From Sapria himalayana (lineage: Eukaryota; Streptophyta; Magnoliopsida; Malpighiales; Rafflesiaceae), in contig JAREIK010002440.1 of the NCBI GenBank assembly GCA_029783825.1, positions 310,001 through 374,000 of the forward strand: 64,000 nt of DNA. Direction: 5' to 3'. This document shows, piece by piece, positions 23,876-37,361 of this stretch. The notes beneath the pieces are model-generated. The model was not told where the DNA came from. It saw nothing but the letters and a program-made list of their open reading frames with translations, and did not search any database. Positions within the stretch are counted from its first letter, which is position 1, and every line of letters starts with the position of its first letter. The position numbers were made by a program, and so were the translations under genes.

Positions 23876-26100
23876 CCCTTAGCTAGAAGTTTAACTTAAT
23901 AAGTAACCACTTTACCTTCCATGTCAATCTTCTTCTTGAAGATCCACTACAACCTATAAGTTTTATCCTTTTGGGTGGGTCAGTCAATGTCCACACCCAG
24001 TTTTCATACATAAATCCATTTTCAACTTCATGGTTTCAAGCAATTTGTTAGATTCTGAACTATTCGGAACTTCTTCATAGGTTGTAGGATTATTATCTTC
24101 TATGGGCAATACAACATTCTTTTTACTAATGATTATTTCATATCTTTCTTAAATAATGCATATCCTACTTGACCTTAGAAGTGTGTGTACTTGATGGTCA
24201 GTTGTTAATTCATTTGTATGGATAATTGCTTCAGGTTCAAGAAGTTTATCTCTACATGTTTTATCATCTTTAACTTTATGAAGTTCAAATTTACTTCTTG
24301 TTTGCACTGAGAAGAAACTCCTCTAAGGGGACAACATGCTTTGGAAAAATACTTTTTGTTCCAAAAGGTTGTAAAATTGATATCCAATTGTTTTCTTGGA
24401 ATATCTTACAAACAAATACTTTTAAAATGTAGCTTCTAGCTTGTATGACATAATCTATTTCACATAAGCTAGACAATACCATACATCCATATGAAAGAGA
24501 TGTGACATCTTGTTATTTCCACATATTATATGGTATTACATCAACTAACTTTTTATGGCACTATGTTAAGTATATAAACACTAGTCTCAAATGAATGACC
24601 CTATAGAGATTTAGGCAGATCCACTTGGTCCATCATATACCTCAACATGTCTAACAAGATTAAATTTTTACTTTCATCCATGTCATTTTTGTTCTGGCAT
24701 GTAAGGAGTCCACTAGATAATATACTATAATTTCTTATATAGTTTAAAAACTCTTAACTCAAGTATCCAGCATCTCAATATTATCTAGGCATTTTAGTAC
24801 TTTTTCCAAGTTGTTTTCAACCTTATATCTAAATTATTTAAACTTTTCAAAGGCTTCATATTTATATTTCATAAAATAAAAATATCTATATCATGAATAA
24901 TCATCTACAAAGGTGATGAAGTAAATAAAATTACCTATGATATATATGGACATTGGACCGTGTACATTTGAATGAATTAGATCTAATGTCCCAGTATCAA
25001 TTTCACCATTTCCTTTAAAATATAACTTTTTCATCCTACCCAATAACCAAAATTCATGTGTCATATGATTTATAATCAAATGACCCTAGAATACCGCCTT
25101 TATATAACTCAGTCATGCATTTCTTCCTAATATGACCAAGACAATAATGTCATAAGTAGGATGATTTCATATTTTTTTGTTGTTTACTATCATTGATATT
25201 TAAAATTAGTTTAGACATACCTAATATGTATATTCTATTGCATGATGTTCCATTTTGCATAAAAATGTCATTTAATATGATAGAACAACTATTATTGCTA
25301 AATGTTAAGTGAGAAATATTTTTTTCAAGCAAGAAACATAAATGATATTGTTAATTAAATTTGATACATAAAAGCAATCATTCAAATTTAATCATACTCT
25401 CCCTTGGTGAGCTTCCTAATATTCTTTAGGCCATGCACATTAATACATATGTGTAAGCCACCATCAATATCTAATAGCCATTGGTTATTATAAGAAAATA
25501 GCATTAACTTCAATGACAAATACACATGAAGTAGTAAGCATATTTTTTATGCACAAAATGTGCAAAACTATTAGGTAATATGGTTAGAATTAATTTAATA
25601 AATCATGGTCCATTAAAATTCAAATTGTCCTAGACATTCAATATATCCCTCAAAACTTTTGAATCTAGCATCCTCATCAAAAAGCTCTCTAAGATGACTG
25701 ATTATTTTGTTAGCATCCATTAGCTTCATACTACTTCTAAATTTCATGTGACATAGAGGTGAGCATGATACATGCCTCCATCTCAATATCATCTAGATTT
25801 TACTGATATGCCCTCAGAACTTCTTCCGAAGCATCAATGGCCATGAACTCAAGAATTGGTTCATCCAAGATAGAGCACTCATTGGTGTCCACATGTTTGA
25901 CTAAGATATATATTTTTGTTGGGAAACCCCAAGTTTAATATTAATGGAGATAGGTATGGTAAATGCATATATGATGTACATATATCAAAGAGTTGATACC
26001 TAATGAAATTGCACACATCAATTAGTTTGATATCACTCATTTGATAAATGCAAGTTGATGTAATTAGTATGAATGATACCAACCTTTTGACCCAAATGGA
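23876..26100 (-). pseudogene. Ty1/copia gag-pol remnant
   Basis: Read from high to low coordinates. 25900-25620 is a decayed gag (EACIMLTSMSHE, family CIMLASMS). 25500-25330 is a protease-side segment (LNLNDCFYVSNLINNI). The GAG-pre-integrase and integrase start lie at 25330-24890 (YLCHYCLGHI, then LIHSNVHGPMS and FIYFITFVDDYS, family LIHTDVCGPMS...FITFTDDLS). Integrase C-terminal blocks at 24540-24290 read IPYNMWK, YGCMVLSSL and PLEEFLLS. The reverse transcriptase start at 24010-23890 reads WTLTDPPK. The order gag-protease-integrase-RT identifies Ty1/copia. The remainder of RT and RNase H is lost at the junction with the hAT derivative. Its primer-binding site (27171-27184) and LTR edge (58007 on) are separated by the Athila nest. 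Confidence 0.85.
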
Positions 26101-27184
26101 TTGTTAGATAAAATCAAGGTCATTCTTAGCATTATTGGATATTGACCCACAAGGAGAATTTTCATATAGGTTCTCTCATGATCTTAGCAAGGGCTATAAA
26201 ATCTTAGTAAAATAGGGTGGTCAAAATATGTTTATTAAAGTAGTAATAATCAGCTTTAATATTTCAATCTAAAAGATTTTTTGTTAAGTTAAAGCAAGAT
26301 TATCACACATTATCATTTTAAAACATGATTATAATCATCATATGATTGTAGATCATCATATTAAAATTTGGTTATATATATATATATATAATCATTGTAT
26401 TAAAATATGGTTATATATATCATTATATGATGATACATCATCATTTGGACATGCAAATAAACAATTCCCTAACTACATGGTATGCTTATGGACATTCTAC
26501 AATTAATTCCTCAATCTATTGAGGAATTGACTAGGTTAAACCTATGACATGCATGTTATTACAAACCTTTTGAAATAAAATAAACAATCAAAGTTAATGA
26601 ATCTTCATCTCCAAGGTGCCTTCATCTTGTATTCAACTCTTTTATATGTTCAGCCAATCCTAATCCCATGTAATCTAATTACATTTCAAAATAATATTTT
26701 AAGTTATATTTGAGGGAATCAATATGAGAAGAGAATATGTAGAAAGATTAAGGGAGAGGAAGGAATGTGCATGCCCTATTTTCCACTAAATAAAAACATG
26801 CAAATGCACAATCATATTAGACTTAGTCTATAACCAACCATAATGCATATTTTACAAACTCTTAGACATGCATCCTATGCAATAAGTAAATTATAGAAAT
26901 CAACAATCTAGATTCCAACAATATTGTCTTAAATCCAAAATGAACCCATTTCAACAATTGAAATAAAATTTCAAAGTTTGAATAGATCTATCTATTTGGA
27001 AAAATAAATTTAATGATTTGAATCCTATTCAAATCTATTTTCTCACTTTATTTTCATTTGTATGAAGAAAAAATATCAATATTAAATTTTAAATTAAGAC
27101 AATAAGTTTAATCTCTAAAATCTAATTTTTAGCATTCCATCTAAATGTGTCGATTTTGGATGTATACAAAGGTGGCTCTAATAT
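26101..27184 (-). other. Copia 5' leader ending in half of its primer-binding site
   Basis: About 1.1 kb without a supported frame between the gag remnant and GGTGGCTCTAATAT at 27171-27184. On the minus strand that reads ATATTAGAGCCACC, the distal part of the usual copia site for initiator-methionine tRNA (TGGTATCAGAGCCA). The missing proximal bases GATACCA are at 58002-58008, right after the Athila nest. An (AT)n tract lies at 26373-26390. Confidence 0.6.
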
Positions 27185-27983
27185 TGTTGTAACTTTGTGA
27201 GGGTATTAAAACTCATTGTTATTTAACATGATTTAAGATATAGTTGAGTAAGGATCTCTTAGCCAATATGATTTTATAAGTATATGAGTTATATAAGTAA
27301 TAAAGTAGGTGTAAATCTAGATATTGATATCATAGAAATTATTGGATAGTTTGGTCGATCAATAATAAACTAACAACTATGCAAGTTGAATAGAAGTACT
27401 TAGTCTTAGTAAAAACATTCAAACTATAGGTTCGAAACACATACTTGTGTGTGATAAAATTTCTAAATATTTGATTCATATTATTTTTAGTTTTTGAACG
27501 AATGGTAGATTATTTGTGAAAATGTCTATGTGCTCTCTTGACATATACGGTAGTTATCATCCATTAGACTGTCACTAACAAGGATGGTTTTCTATAGTTA
27601 TCCTCTTGATATTTTAATACCAAAGTAACATGTCAATCCATGCAATAGTGATTTTCACGTATATTCTTATTAGGTAATATGTCAACTGTCATTAATGATT
27701 GCTTTGGGTATATACTTCCATTCTCCAATCTTTAATTATCTTAATGACTTGAGATAATATGGTACTAAATTCATTTATAATTTTGGCTTTATGAGTATCA
27801 TACTTATGACAATGAAACATAATTATTCTCAAGAATTTTACCTATGGAAGTCATATAAGTGAGAATAATTTGTTGGATTATTACCATTATTTGAGTCTTT
27901 CTCACTTGTGTATGCCTCATGATGTATATATCACAATCAACTATGGTTGATACATGACTCACACATTATGATGAAACTTCTAG
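27185..27983 (-). mobile_element. E0 3' LTR, first part
   Basis: Starts TGTTGTAACTTTGTGAGGGT on the plus strand, matching the LTR starts at 49564 and 52745. It stops at GTAAG (27984-27988), the target duplication of the inserted plus-strand solo LTR, and resumes at 38793. Confidence 0.7.
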
Positions 27984-27988
27984 GTAAG

Positions 27989-28988
27989 TACTCGGTATGC
28001 TAAATTTCAATTAATACATACTATTTGGTATGATTTTCATTATATATTTTTTTTAAAAAAGAGAAGCTTATTTATAATGATATCACAAAAAAAATTGGAA
28101 GAATTTTGATAAATATTTATGAAATTAAGAGTTTTTAGTGTGAACTATGTGGCTTGATGAAGTTGATGACTAGAAAGTGAGTAAAAAGTCATGCAAGGCA
28201 TATCATCTGATATATGATGACTTGATTACACCTTTAAGTACTCATAGAATAGTTTTGACAAGCATTCTTGGCCAAAATTCTATATACATAATCATGACAA
28301 TCTTCGTATGCCACAAATATACCACATTATTGATACAATCCTTTTATTATATAGCATTTTCTATTGGCTATAGAGATTTATTGGGGTCATTGTCAAACTA
28401 ATTCAAATTAACTTCATTGAGATGCCATTATTTTCATGTCATACCCTGCTAGTGCTAAAATTCATGGCAACATCCAAATGCCATAACTTTTTCTTTACTA
28501 AACTATAATATACTCAAGCCAAAGTTATAATGCTAATCTTACATCATATCTTTTGGCTATAGAATATTAACTTGTGTTGTGACCAATACAAGTATCATGA
28601 CTCCTGGCTCAAAAGAGAAATCAAAGCCATGACTATTCTTATATGTAATGATTTTTAGTTATTGAAGCAAAATGTACAAGTTGTGACTACACTCAAATCT
28701 TTGACAATGAGATACATAGACTAAATGCACATGCCATAATCACATTAATGCACAACAATTTTATGTTATAGAGGCTAAAAGAGTCATCATGATTTTTCCT
28801 AACATTGCAACCATAAAGAAAAAAAAGCGACCAATGCCATGACTCATAACTAGTACCATAACTTTATATTACATAACTAAAATACCAAAGCTATGACTTT
28901 TATTTAGTTTCATGACTTCCAATTAAATAAACTCACACTAGGTACTCAAATATATAAGGAAAACTATAAGAAGTCAAGAGACATCCAT
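27989..28988 (+). mobile_element. Plus-strand Athila-type solo LTR, first part
   Basis: Begins at TACTCGGTATGC after GTAAG and is colinear with the start of the solo LTR at 54135, with landmarks AAAAAGTCATGCAA and GCATTCTTGGCCAAAA. It stops at the insertion of element E2 and resumes at 37362. Total length without E2 is about 2.4 kb. Many ATGACTTT-like words lie at 28440-28920. Confidence 0.75.
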
Positions 28989-28993
28989 GAGAA

Positions 28994-31717
28994 TGTTGCA
29001 TCTATGTTACATCATCTAATTTTATTAGTTAGGTGATAGCTAAAAGTGCATTAATGAGAGTATCTTGTCAATTGAGATTTGCAAGTATTTGGGTCATATA
29101 AGTAGTAAAATAAAATTTCATCTAAATACCGATCTCACATAGATTATATTGATAGTTTGATTATTCAACAATAAGACAACTCATTTTTAGCAAAATAGAT
29201 ATTTAGATTGATAGACAATGTTATATTCATAGTTTATTCATTCAATCTATGTGATATTGTTTAAGTCACTTAATATATATTATATTAACATACAATGAAG
29301 ATTAAAATATTATGTAATGACTTCGTGCCCTAATGACATACAAGATAATTGTCATCATTGAGCCTATTCCAATAGGTAGTCCCTTTGGTATATCACCACT
29401 AAGACAATAATTCATTTCTGCTCAGGAGTTATTCATAATCTCATATCTTTTAAGTAACTTTATCAGCTTCTCTTATTGGTTACTTTAGATGCACACTTTT
29501 AATTTCCAACCTAGAATGTCTTTAAGACCATAGATTGATATGGTTTAAAAGAGCTTACACTTTTGGCTTTGTAAGCATCATACATACATAATTAACATAT
29601 GTTTCTTTTAAGTTTCACCAATTGAAATCATATAAGTATAGGTAACTCACAAGGGTTACTTATACTTATTGATGATATGACTCACAAGGGTTGTAACCAT
29701 CTTATGAGTCACAATATCTTAGTGCATGTCCTAAGGATTGTAACCTCTTTATTGATGATATGACTTTCATACTAAAGGTAAATACTTTGGGAGAATATCC
29801 TATATAATATCTATCCCAATTAAGAGCTAGTTCTTTTAAAATATATACAATAAATTAATATGTAAAAGAAGTCGCACTTTCAGCTTTATAAGCATCATAC
29901 TCATGATGATTAATATACCTAAATTTTGGGTTTAAACATATATGTTTATCTCATATATTGTAGTCAAAATGGCTGTCACTTCCTACCATATGTATGAGTG
30001 AGCATCAAGATTTACCTATTACCATCTACTACAAAAATATCACACGAACCTACCAATTGTTAAAACCTTAATTCAAATTCTATTTAATCACCATCCATTA
30101 ATATCCATACATAAAATAAATAAAATATTATTTATTCATTAATCAATAAAACTATTTTATATCACATATATCGATTTACACAAATCTTAGACCTATGCTA
30201 ATTTGGTACAAATTCTTGAATCAATTTACACAAATCATAGTAGGGGTGTTTCAGGGCCATGCCCTCAACTATAACGATTAGAATTAATCTTGCATCCCTT
30301 ATTGTGAAACTATAAGGATTAGCTTTTGGAACTCCTAGGAAGTTTGAAATTCACTAATGGGGTTTGGTAGTCATTGTGAATTTGCTAGTTCCATGAGGGA
30401 AAATAAGAGGAGAATAAGAGAATTTTCAAATTTTTTTTATCTTATACTTTTATACTCATATGACCTTTCATTACTCTAAGAAGGAAGTCATAGCTTTTAA
30501 AAGGTTACAACTTCAGCTTTGATCTTCTCAACTTGAGGTTGCAACTCTAGAAAATAGTTATGACTTAAGTATGCATCTTGATCTTTCAGTAACACACACT
30601 CAAAGCACTGAAAATATCTATGACTTAGGCCTAAAATCTCTCTAACATAAATTCATAACACTATGACATGTTCATGGGTTCATGCCTTTGTCCATTTGTT
30701 GTCCAAAAAGGTTTGTGGTGATTGAAAGTGACCATGGAGTTGAGATAGATTCTCATTTTATTATATAGTCATGGCATTGTGTAGAGGTTATGATATTGAT
30801 AAATGGTCTTTCTAATGTTTTATATGGTTGTGATGCTGAAAACTAGTTATAACATAGAGAAGGTTTTTATATTATTGGATATGAGCATAATCTTAGGAAA
30901 TGCTTGCGGCATAAAAGTTTCCCTTCATATCTCTTGGGTATCTACAACACTATGGGTCATCATGATACTAGTATTTTATTCTTTCATATATCATATTATC
31001 ATGGTGCTACTAGGATACTACGACATTGACAATTAACTTGAGCATACAAGTTGTGACTATGTATTCCTTTCAGTATAAGAGTCATGGTCTTGGAAATAGT
31101 TGTACTCGTGCAATATTTTCTTTAACTTTTAGTATCCCAAAAGTCATAGCTTTGAATAATTATCATAGCTTTGGCATGAGTAGTTATAGTTTTATAATAT
31201 TTTTTTGCTTAAAAGTTATGACTTTGTAAAAATATCATGACTCTGACTTCATACTACTAAGTTATTTTAAAAATAAAGTCTCGGCTCTTGAACTTGGTCA
31301 TGACCTTAAACACTAATGTGATATTTGGTTATTGTGATAAAGAATTATTATCATAGTTATTTAAATTTTCTAAGCTAATTATGGATGTGACTCATTGATA
31401 ATATAGTAACCACTAAGAATGTGTCACATAATGGAAAGAATGTGCTGATGAGTTGGTAGGGTCATGACATATAAGAATTGTCCCGACCAATTAGATAGAG
31501 TTTTAGCTAAAAATGAATGCTGAAACTATGTGAGACTCAATATTCTATCAACTCTATTAAATACCTCTAAAAACATATTGAATACATGACTATTCATCAA
31601 AATTTTTCAAAATATCTAAGTCTTGAAATTAATCAATATTATTTTCATTCTCATGTTTGCACATTATTATAAACTACCAAAATATATATGTATATTTTAT
31701 AATTTGTACATCAAATA
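28994..31717 (-). mobile_element. E2 3' LTR (2.7 kb)
   Basis: Starts TGTTGCATCTATG and ends at ATCAAATA. It is colinear with the 5' LTR (35469-37361) and with the solo LTR 42554-49162. It retains the empty forms of two hAT insertion sites: TCCAATAG at 29368-29375 (element B) and CACATAAT at 31425-31432 (545-bp derivative). Frequent TCATGAC and ATGACTTT words. Confidence 0.75.
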
Positions 31718-32041
31718 AACTCTCACACTAAAATAATTACTATGACTATGTTTGAGTGTCATATGGTATATAAATATTAGAAGTTCAAGCAGACATGTTG
31801 ATAATCATGATGGGGTTTGAGTTCTACAACCATACTTGTAGGTCACTGGACGTGTAAATTTGTTTATGTAATGGATATAGGTGTTTATTACATCATAATG
31901 TGAAAAAAAAAATTCTTAGGTTACCTCCTAAATAATGTTATGTTTAATATTCATAGCTAGATTATCAATACCTCATTTACTCCATTAAAGATCTCTGACT
32001 TTTTTGTTATCTTTTTAGTATAATATTTTTTCTCCTGCCTG

Positions 32042-32523
32042 TTGGTCTCTTCTTTCACTCTTTCTTCAACTATACTTGTTTTTCGAGTTATTTTCTCTTT
32101 TGATATCATGACTTTAGTGAATGTCATAGCTCTTTCTTCTTTTCTCCACTATGTATTTTCATTTTGGATCCCCAGATTCACATTGATGAATACTAATGTT
32201 GCTCTGCCTTCAAAACTTTTCTTTCCTTTTTCTTCTTATAACTCCAAAGTCACTACTATAATTGAAGTCATGGTTTTTTCTTGGACTTTTTCTTTTTCTT
32301 CTTATACCATAGACATGTCCTTAAGGTTATGTTGGATTAAATTATTTTGTATCCCCAAATTTATGGTATTGCGCATGGTCATGAATTTATCTTCTAATTT
32401 TTTTTGGTCATTTTGATTATGGAGTACCAAATTCATGGCTTTGTGCACATCCATGGCTTTGTCTTTTGTTTGCTCTTCCATGACATCTATCTTAGCCTTG
32501 TCTTTCTTCATTAATGCCTCCAC
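32042..32523 (-). pseudogene. E2 charged linker after protease
   Basis: The minus-strand frame encodes Lys/Glu/Asp/Met-rich sequence such as KKDKAKIDVMEEQTKDKAMD, without a recognised domain. It follows the protease remnant and corresponds in position and composition to 40720-40971 in E0 and 21485-21814 in the plus-strand element. Likely the low-constraint linker between protease and reverse transcriptase. Stops interrupt it. Confidence 0.5.
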
Positions 32524-32849
32524 TTCCTTAGAGTTAACAAAATAAGATTCTTCAGAGGTTGTGACTTTGAAGAATATTATGACCTCATAGTAGTCATTAC
32601 CCTCTATTTCTTTATTTTCACAACTCCAATAGAATTCTTTGTATTCCTTGTCTTTATCATTATCATAGCTTGAAAGTTATTCTTCAATTTCTAACTTTTT
32701 ATCTTCATCATGCTAGTAGTTTTCTATAAATTTTTTCTACTAGAAATCTACTTTTTGTTGCATTTTGGTATAGAGAAGATTGTCAGTTCTCCAACACCAT
32801 TATTCATCATTATCTAAGCCTCATAAGTCATTGTAAAGACTAAACATGA

Positions 32850-34990
32850 CTTATTCATCATTGATAGTTAGAGTGAACTTTCCTTTCTTAATAAGGGTTT
32901 GTCTCATTGCCAAAAATAGTCATCCCAATAAAAAAAATCCACTAGAATAATAAATATTTCCCCCTTAATTAATATGTATTGGATGATTCTATCTAGGTAT
33001 TTGATAGTCTGATCACCCATTTAGAGTGAGAGAAATGTTGAAGTAATTTTTTCAAGATTCAATCTTCATATAATTGATAGGGGTATCAAGTTGACACTTG
33101 ATTCCAATTTGCACAATACTATTTGAAAGGTGTGATCTCCAATAGTACAAAGTATAATAAAGCTTCCAGGTCTTTCAATTTTCCTAGAAGTTTTTTGAAT
33201 AATTATACTACACTTCTTGATCATATTCACAGTCTTCTATATCTCCAACTTCTTCTTACTACTTATTATCTTTCATAAATTTAATATAGCTTGGTATTTG
33301 AGCTAGAGCTTTGGAAATTAATATGTTCACTTCTAAATTCTACAATATTTTAGAAACTTTATGAAGTGTTTGTCTAATTTTTTCTTTCTAAATTATTGAT
33401 AAAATATAATATTTATTAAAAACATTCCTTATGCTTCATTTCGATTCATTTATTTCTTTCTATGACTATGAGTAAGCTCAATTCTTTCTTTTGTTTTAAC
33501 ATTTCTCTTTTTCTCAACTTCTGGTGAAACTTGGGTTTGCACTTCTTTTGAAGTCAAAACTTTCTTAGGTGTCATGATATCATTTCTTTCATCATTCAAG
33601 TTCTCTTCAATTATGGTCTTATCTTCTTGGATAATTTCAAGCTTAGCCATGACTTTTGAGTACTCCCAAAAGCTATAAAATCTTATTATTCAAATACCTA
33701 TATAGCTTTGGAGTTGTGACATTTGGGAGAGTCGAAGTACTATCACTCCCAAAAGTTCTAAAATTATTTTATTCAGAATGTCTTAGTAGCTTATTCCCAC
33801 TTCTAAGTAATATTATAGAGTAATCATTTAGATATACTTTTATATCACTTGGTAATTCATTTATTCATTTTCTCTTTTTTGATAATACCAGCTAATTGAT
33901 GTGATGCTTTAAGTTTCTCATCATCTAACTTGGTTCATTCATCTTTGCTTCAAGCACCTCTATTTAATTGTCTCAGTTAGTATTCTTTTTCTTCAATTCT
34001 ATCATGATAACTTGTATTCTATCATCCACAACTAACTTATCTTCTCTTCATGATGGGTGATAATTAAAACTAGAGCCTCTTTAATTATTATAGTTCATCA
34101 CATTATTATCAAAATATTTAGAGAATTGCAAGATATGCTATAACACACTCTCATAGTCTCCAAATAAAAATTTCTCATGATTTATCACATTCAGATGGTA
34201 ATGTATTAGGACATTATTATTTGGTCAAAACATGTACCATTTGCTTTATATTATGATTGGCTTCTTATATTTGATAAATGAGATCTAAAGTCCACTAATT
34301 CATTCTACTATAAAGTTGTGATCTCTCCCAATATTATTATTATTTTTTCTTGGGCATCAAACTTCCTCAAAAGGACTTCCACTAATCCTTTAATGGTGGC
34401 AAACCTATCCAACTATAATACTCTTGCTTTCCTTCTCCCAAATGAATGATCTATTGAAGTTTGATAATTTTTTTTCACTAACTTCACAAACAAATAATAT
34501 GTCTCTTCTGGTAATTTATTCATAATAGACCCTCCAACGGCCGTATTAACTATGCATGTTGTCATATAGTTCATTCCATTGTAGAAGGTTTGGGCTTGGA
34601 ACTAAAACTTAAATCCATTTTGAGGAAATCAACAATAACTCTTTAAAATGATCTCAAATATCAAATAAGTTCTTATGCTTCTTTTGTCAGAATTGACTTA
34701 TCTCTCTTTGTAGTTGAGAAGTAGTTTGAGGTGGAAAGAATTTAGTAAGAAAAAATCTCCCTAACTTATCCTGACTTTCAATGACTCCTCATGATAAACA
34801 TTGGAACCAACACTAAGCCTTACCAATTAAAAAAAATGGAAATAAGTGTAACCTTATTATGTCTAGACTAATTCTATTTATTTTTTTAGTATCGCATAAC
34901 TCCAAAAATAATGTGACATGTCCATTAGGATCATTTAATTTTCTTCAACCTATATTGATGTCACTGAACCATAACAATTAAACTCTGATT
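32850..34990 (-). pseudogene. E2 gag and aspartic protease, decayed
   Basis: Read from high to low coordinates. Near 34710-34480 gag shows a DHFKELL block (family ERFKELL), QTFYNGMNYM (family QTFYNGL), NTAVGGSIMNKLPEETYYLF (family DAAAGGAL...KTPEEAYELL) and KKNYQ. Near 33800 the gag C-terminal LPSDIKVYLND...LLRSGN resembles the family LPSDTEVNPK...TLRSGK. From 33200 the protease region reads ERPGSFILCTIGD, LIPLSI and RLNLEKI, then YILIKGEIFIILVDFF. These match Athila-group gag-protease, which packages element RNA and matures the particle. The catalytic Asp block is degraded. Stops and shifts are numerous. Confidence 0.8.
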
Positions 34991-35442
34991 CAACTCAAAG
35001 TAATTCACTTCAACTAGTTGCAAACAAATTCAGAATAAGTGTTCATCATTATGACCTTCCAATAACCATTCAAAGTATGGTAGTGGATGAGCTATTAGAC
35101 AAATTTCTCACTACAACCTTTAATCTCTCTATTACTTTTAGTGTCATTCATAATGTCTTTATTAGCTTTATATCTACGAGGGTTATTCTAGTTCTTTCAA
35201 TTTCTGAGTCTAGAAAAATTAGCTCAGTCTCAAAGCTTTGGCTCAAAAAAGTGTGTTAAAAAACAAAATGTGAGAAAACAAGCAGAACCAAAATATAACC
35301 ATCCATATTCAAATAAATTAATAAGATTTAGCTTTAGAATTTGAGAATATTTATTAAACTCAAAGCTATTTAAACTACTAAAAAAGAATTATCCTTTTAT
35401 AAGAATAATTAGGTTAACTTATGTTGATTAACCAAACTAAAT

Positions 35443-35468
35443 AATCTCTGATAACAATGCTAAAAACT
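35443..35468 (-). other. E2 degenerate primer-binding site
   Basis: Minus strand reads AGTTTTTAGCATTG then TTATCAGAGATT directly after the LTR end. Set against TTTTTGGCGCCGTTGCCGGGG, the plant Athila/Tat form as I recall it, every mismatch is a transition consistent with cytosine deamination on either strand. Confidence 0.55.
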
Positions 35469-37361
35469 TATTGTAACTTTGTTATGCTTATAATTTTATC
35501 AGTTTTGAGATATCTCAAAAACTTATTAATGAGAGTATTTCATAAACTAAGATCCATAAGTACATGGGTCATAAACTATAAATAGTAAAATAACCTTTTA
35601 TCTACATATTGATACCATAAAGATTATTTTGGCAGTATGGTTATTCAATAATGAGACAACCAATTTTTAGTAAAATATATACTCAAATTATTAGATAATC
35701 ATAGGTCTATGATTTATTCATTTAATCTATGTGATGCTCTATAAGTTGCTCAACTTATATTATGTTGGATAGAGAATAAAAGTTAGTATGTTATGTAATA
35801 ATTATTTTCTCTAATGGGATACAAGGTGGTTTTCATGATTAAGCATCTCCCAATGGTGGTCCATTCATAGTTATCACTCGATACATCACTACCAATATAA
35901 TAAATCATCTTTGCTAGTGAGTCATTTTCATACTTTTTAGGCAACTTCATAAATTTTTCTTGATGATGGTTTGTATGTATTTGTATTTTTGGGTTTGTAA
36001 GTGTCATACTCACACAATTAATGTTGGCTTCCCTAAAGTTTTAAAGGTGGGAAGCATACAAGTACATGTAACTCACAAGGAATGTCACTGCCTTATGATT
36101 CATAACATACTCATGCATATCTTGAGGATTGCATGTCACCATTATTCTCGGTAATAATGTGACTCTCACACTAAAGGTAAACTCATTGGGAGAATGACAT
36201 ATATAATGTCTAGAGAACTAATTCTTTTAAGATGTTTATAATGGATTGATGTGTAAAAGTATTCATACTTTTAGTTTCATAAGTATCATAGTTACAATGA
36301 TTAATATGCCAAATTTTGGGTTTCAAAGTATAGGTTTATCTCATGTATCAACATCAAAAGAATTGTCACTTCTTTCATACTATATTCATAAGTGAGCCTC
36401 ATGATTTACCTATCACCGTCCATCATGACAATCTCACACAAACCCTATCAATAATTGAAATCCTATTTCAAAATCTATTTAATCACCAACCATTAATATT
36501 CATACATAAAATAAATCAAGCATCATTCATTCATTAAAAATAACACAAATTCTCATCACATTTCTAAATTTGCATAAATTCTAGACCTATGCTAGTTTAG
36601 TACAAATTCCAAAGTTCATTCCTAGAAGAAAGTTGTTTGAGATTAGGAATTGGCTATGTGCAAAATATTTCCTTCATATCTATAGAGTATCCATGGTGTT
36701 GTGCATGGATATCGTATTGATATTCTCTTCTCTCATATATCATGTTGCTACCACACTACTAGGATGCCACGACATTGGAAATTAACTTGTGCATACAAGT
36801 CATAGATATGTAATCCAACAAGGATAAGAATTACAACATTGAAAATGACCATACTCGAGTAATATCCTATATAATATTTACTATCCTAAATGTTAAATAT
36901 CATGGTTTTGAATAATTATCATGATTTTGGCATGAATAGTCGTGGATCTATAATTTTTTAGTTCAAATATTATGGGTTTATAAAAAGGACATGTCTTTGA
37001 CCTGATACTACTAAGCCATATTAACGATAAAGTCATAGTACTTGGACTTTAGCAAAAATGAGGTACTTAGTTGCTATGAGAAATAATTAATATCATAGCC
37101 ATTTTAAATTTTCTATGGTCATGACTCTATGATAATTAGGTAGAGTTTTAACCAAAAATGAATGACAAAATTATGCAAGACTCAATGATCTACTTAATCT
37201 GTTAAATACCTTCAAAATTTTATTGATTTCATGATATTCATCAAAACTCTCTAAAATACCAAAGTCATGAAATCAACCCATATTATCTCAATTTCTATGT
37301 CTATATATCATTATAAACTATCAAAATATATAAGAATGTTCAATAATTTGAATACCAAATA
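35469..37361 (-). mobile_element. E2 5' LTR (1.9 kb)
   Basis: Starts TATTGTAACTTTG on the plus strand and ends AATACCAAATA. Compared with the 3' LTR it lacks several hundred bases corresponding to about 30340-30900, so it carries an internal deletion. Confidence 0.75.

Larger units (their letters stand above)
28994..37361 (-). mobile_element. Complete inner Athila-type element E2 (LTR-gag-protease-LTR)
   Basis: 8.4 kb on the minus strand: 3' LTR 28994-31717, internal region 31718-35468, 5' LTR 35469-37361. The flanks GAGAA (28989-28993) and GAGAG (37362-37366) are a 5-bp duplication with one transition. The paralogous solo LTR at 54-57 kb carries the uninterrupted site CATGAGAGAAAAGG (55326-55339). 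The internal region holds gag, protease and a charged linker, then joins the 3' LTR without any reverse transcriptase or integrase. Confidence 0.8.

Noticed and set aside
32042..32416. 124-codon plus-strand frame rich in Phe, Ser and Leu
   Set aside because: Antisense shadow of the charged Athila linker; the minus-strand reading fits the element's orientation and block order.
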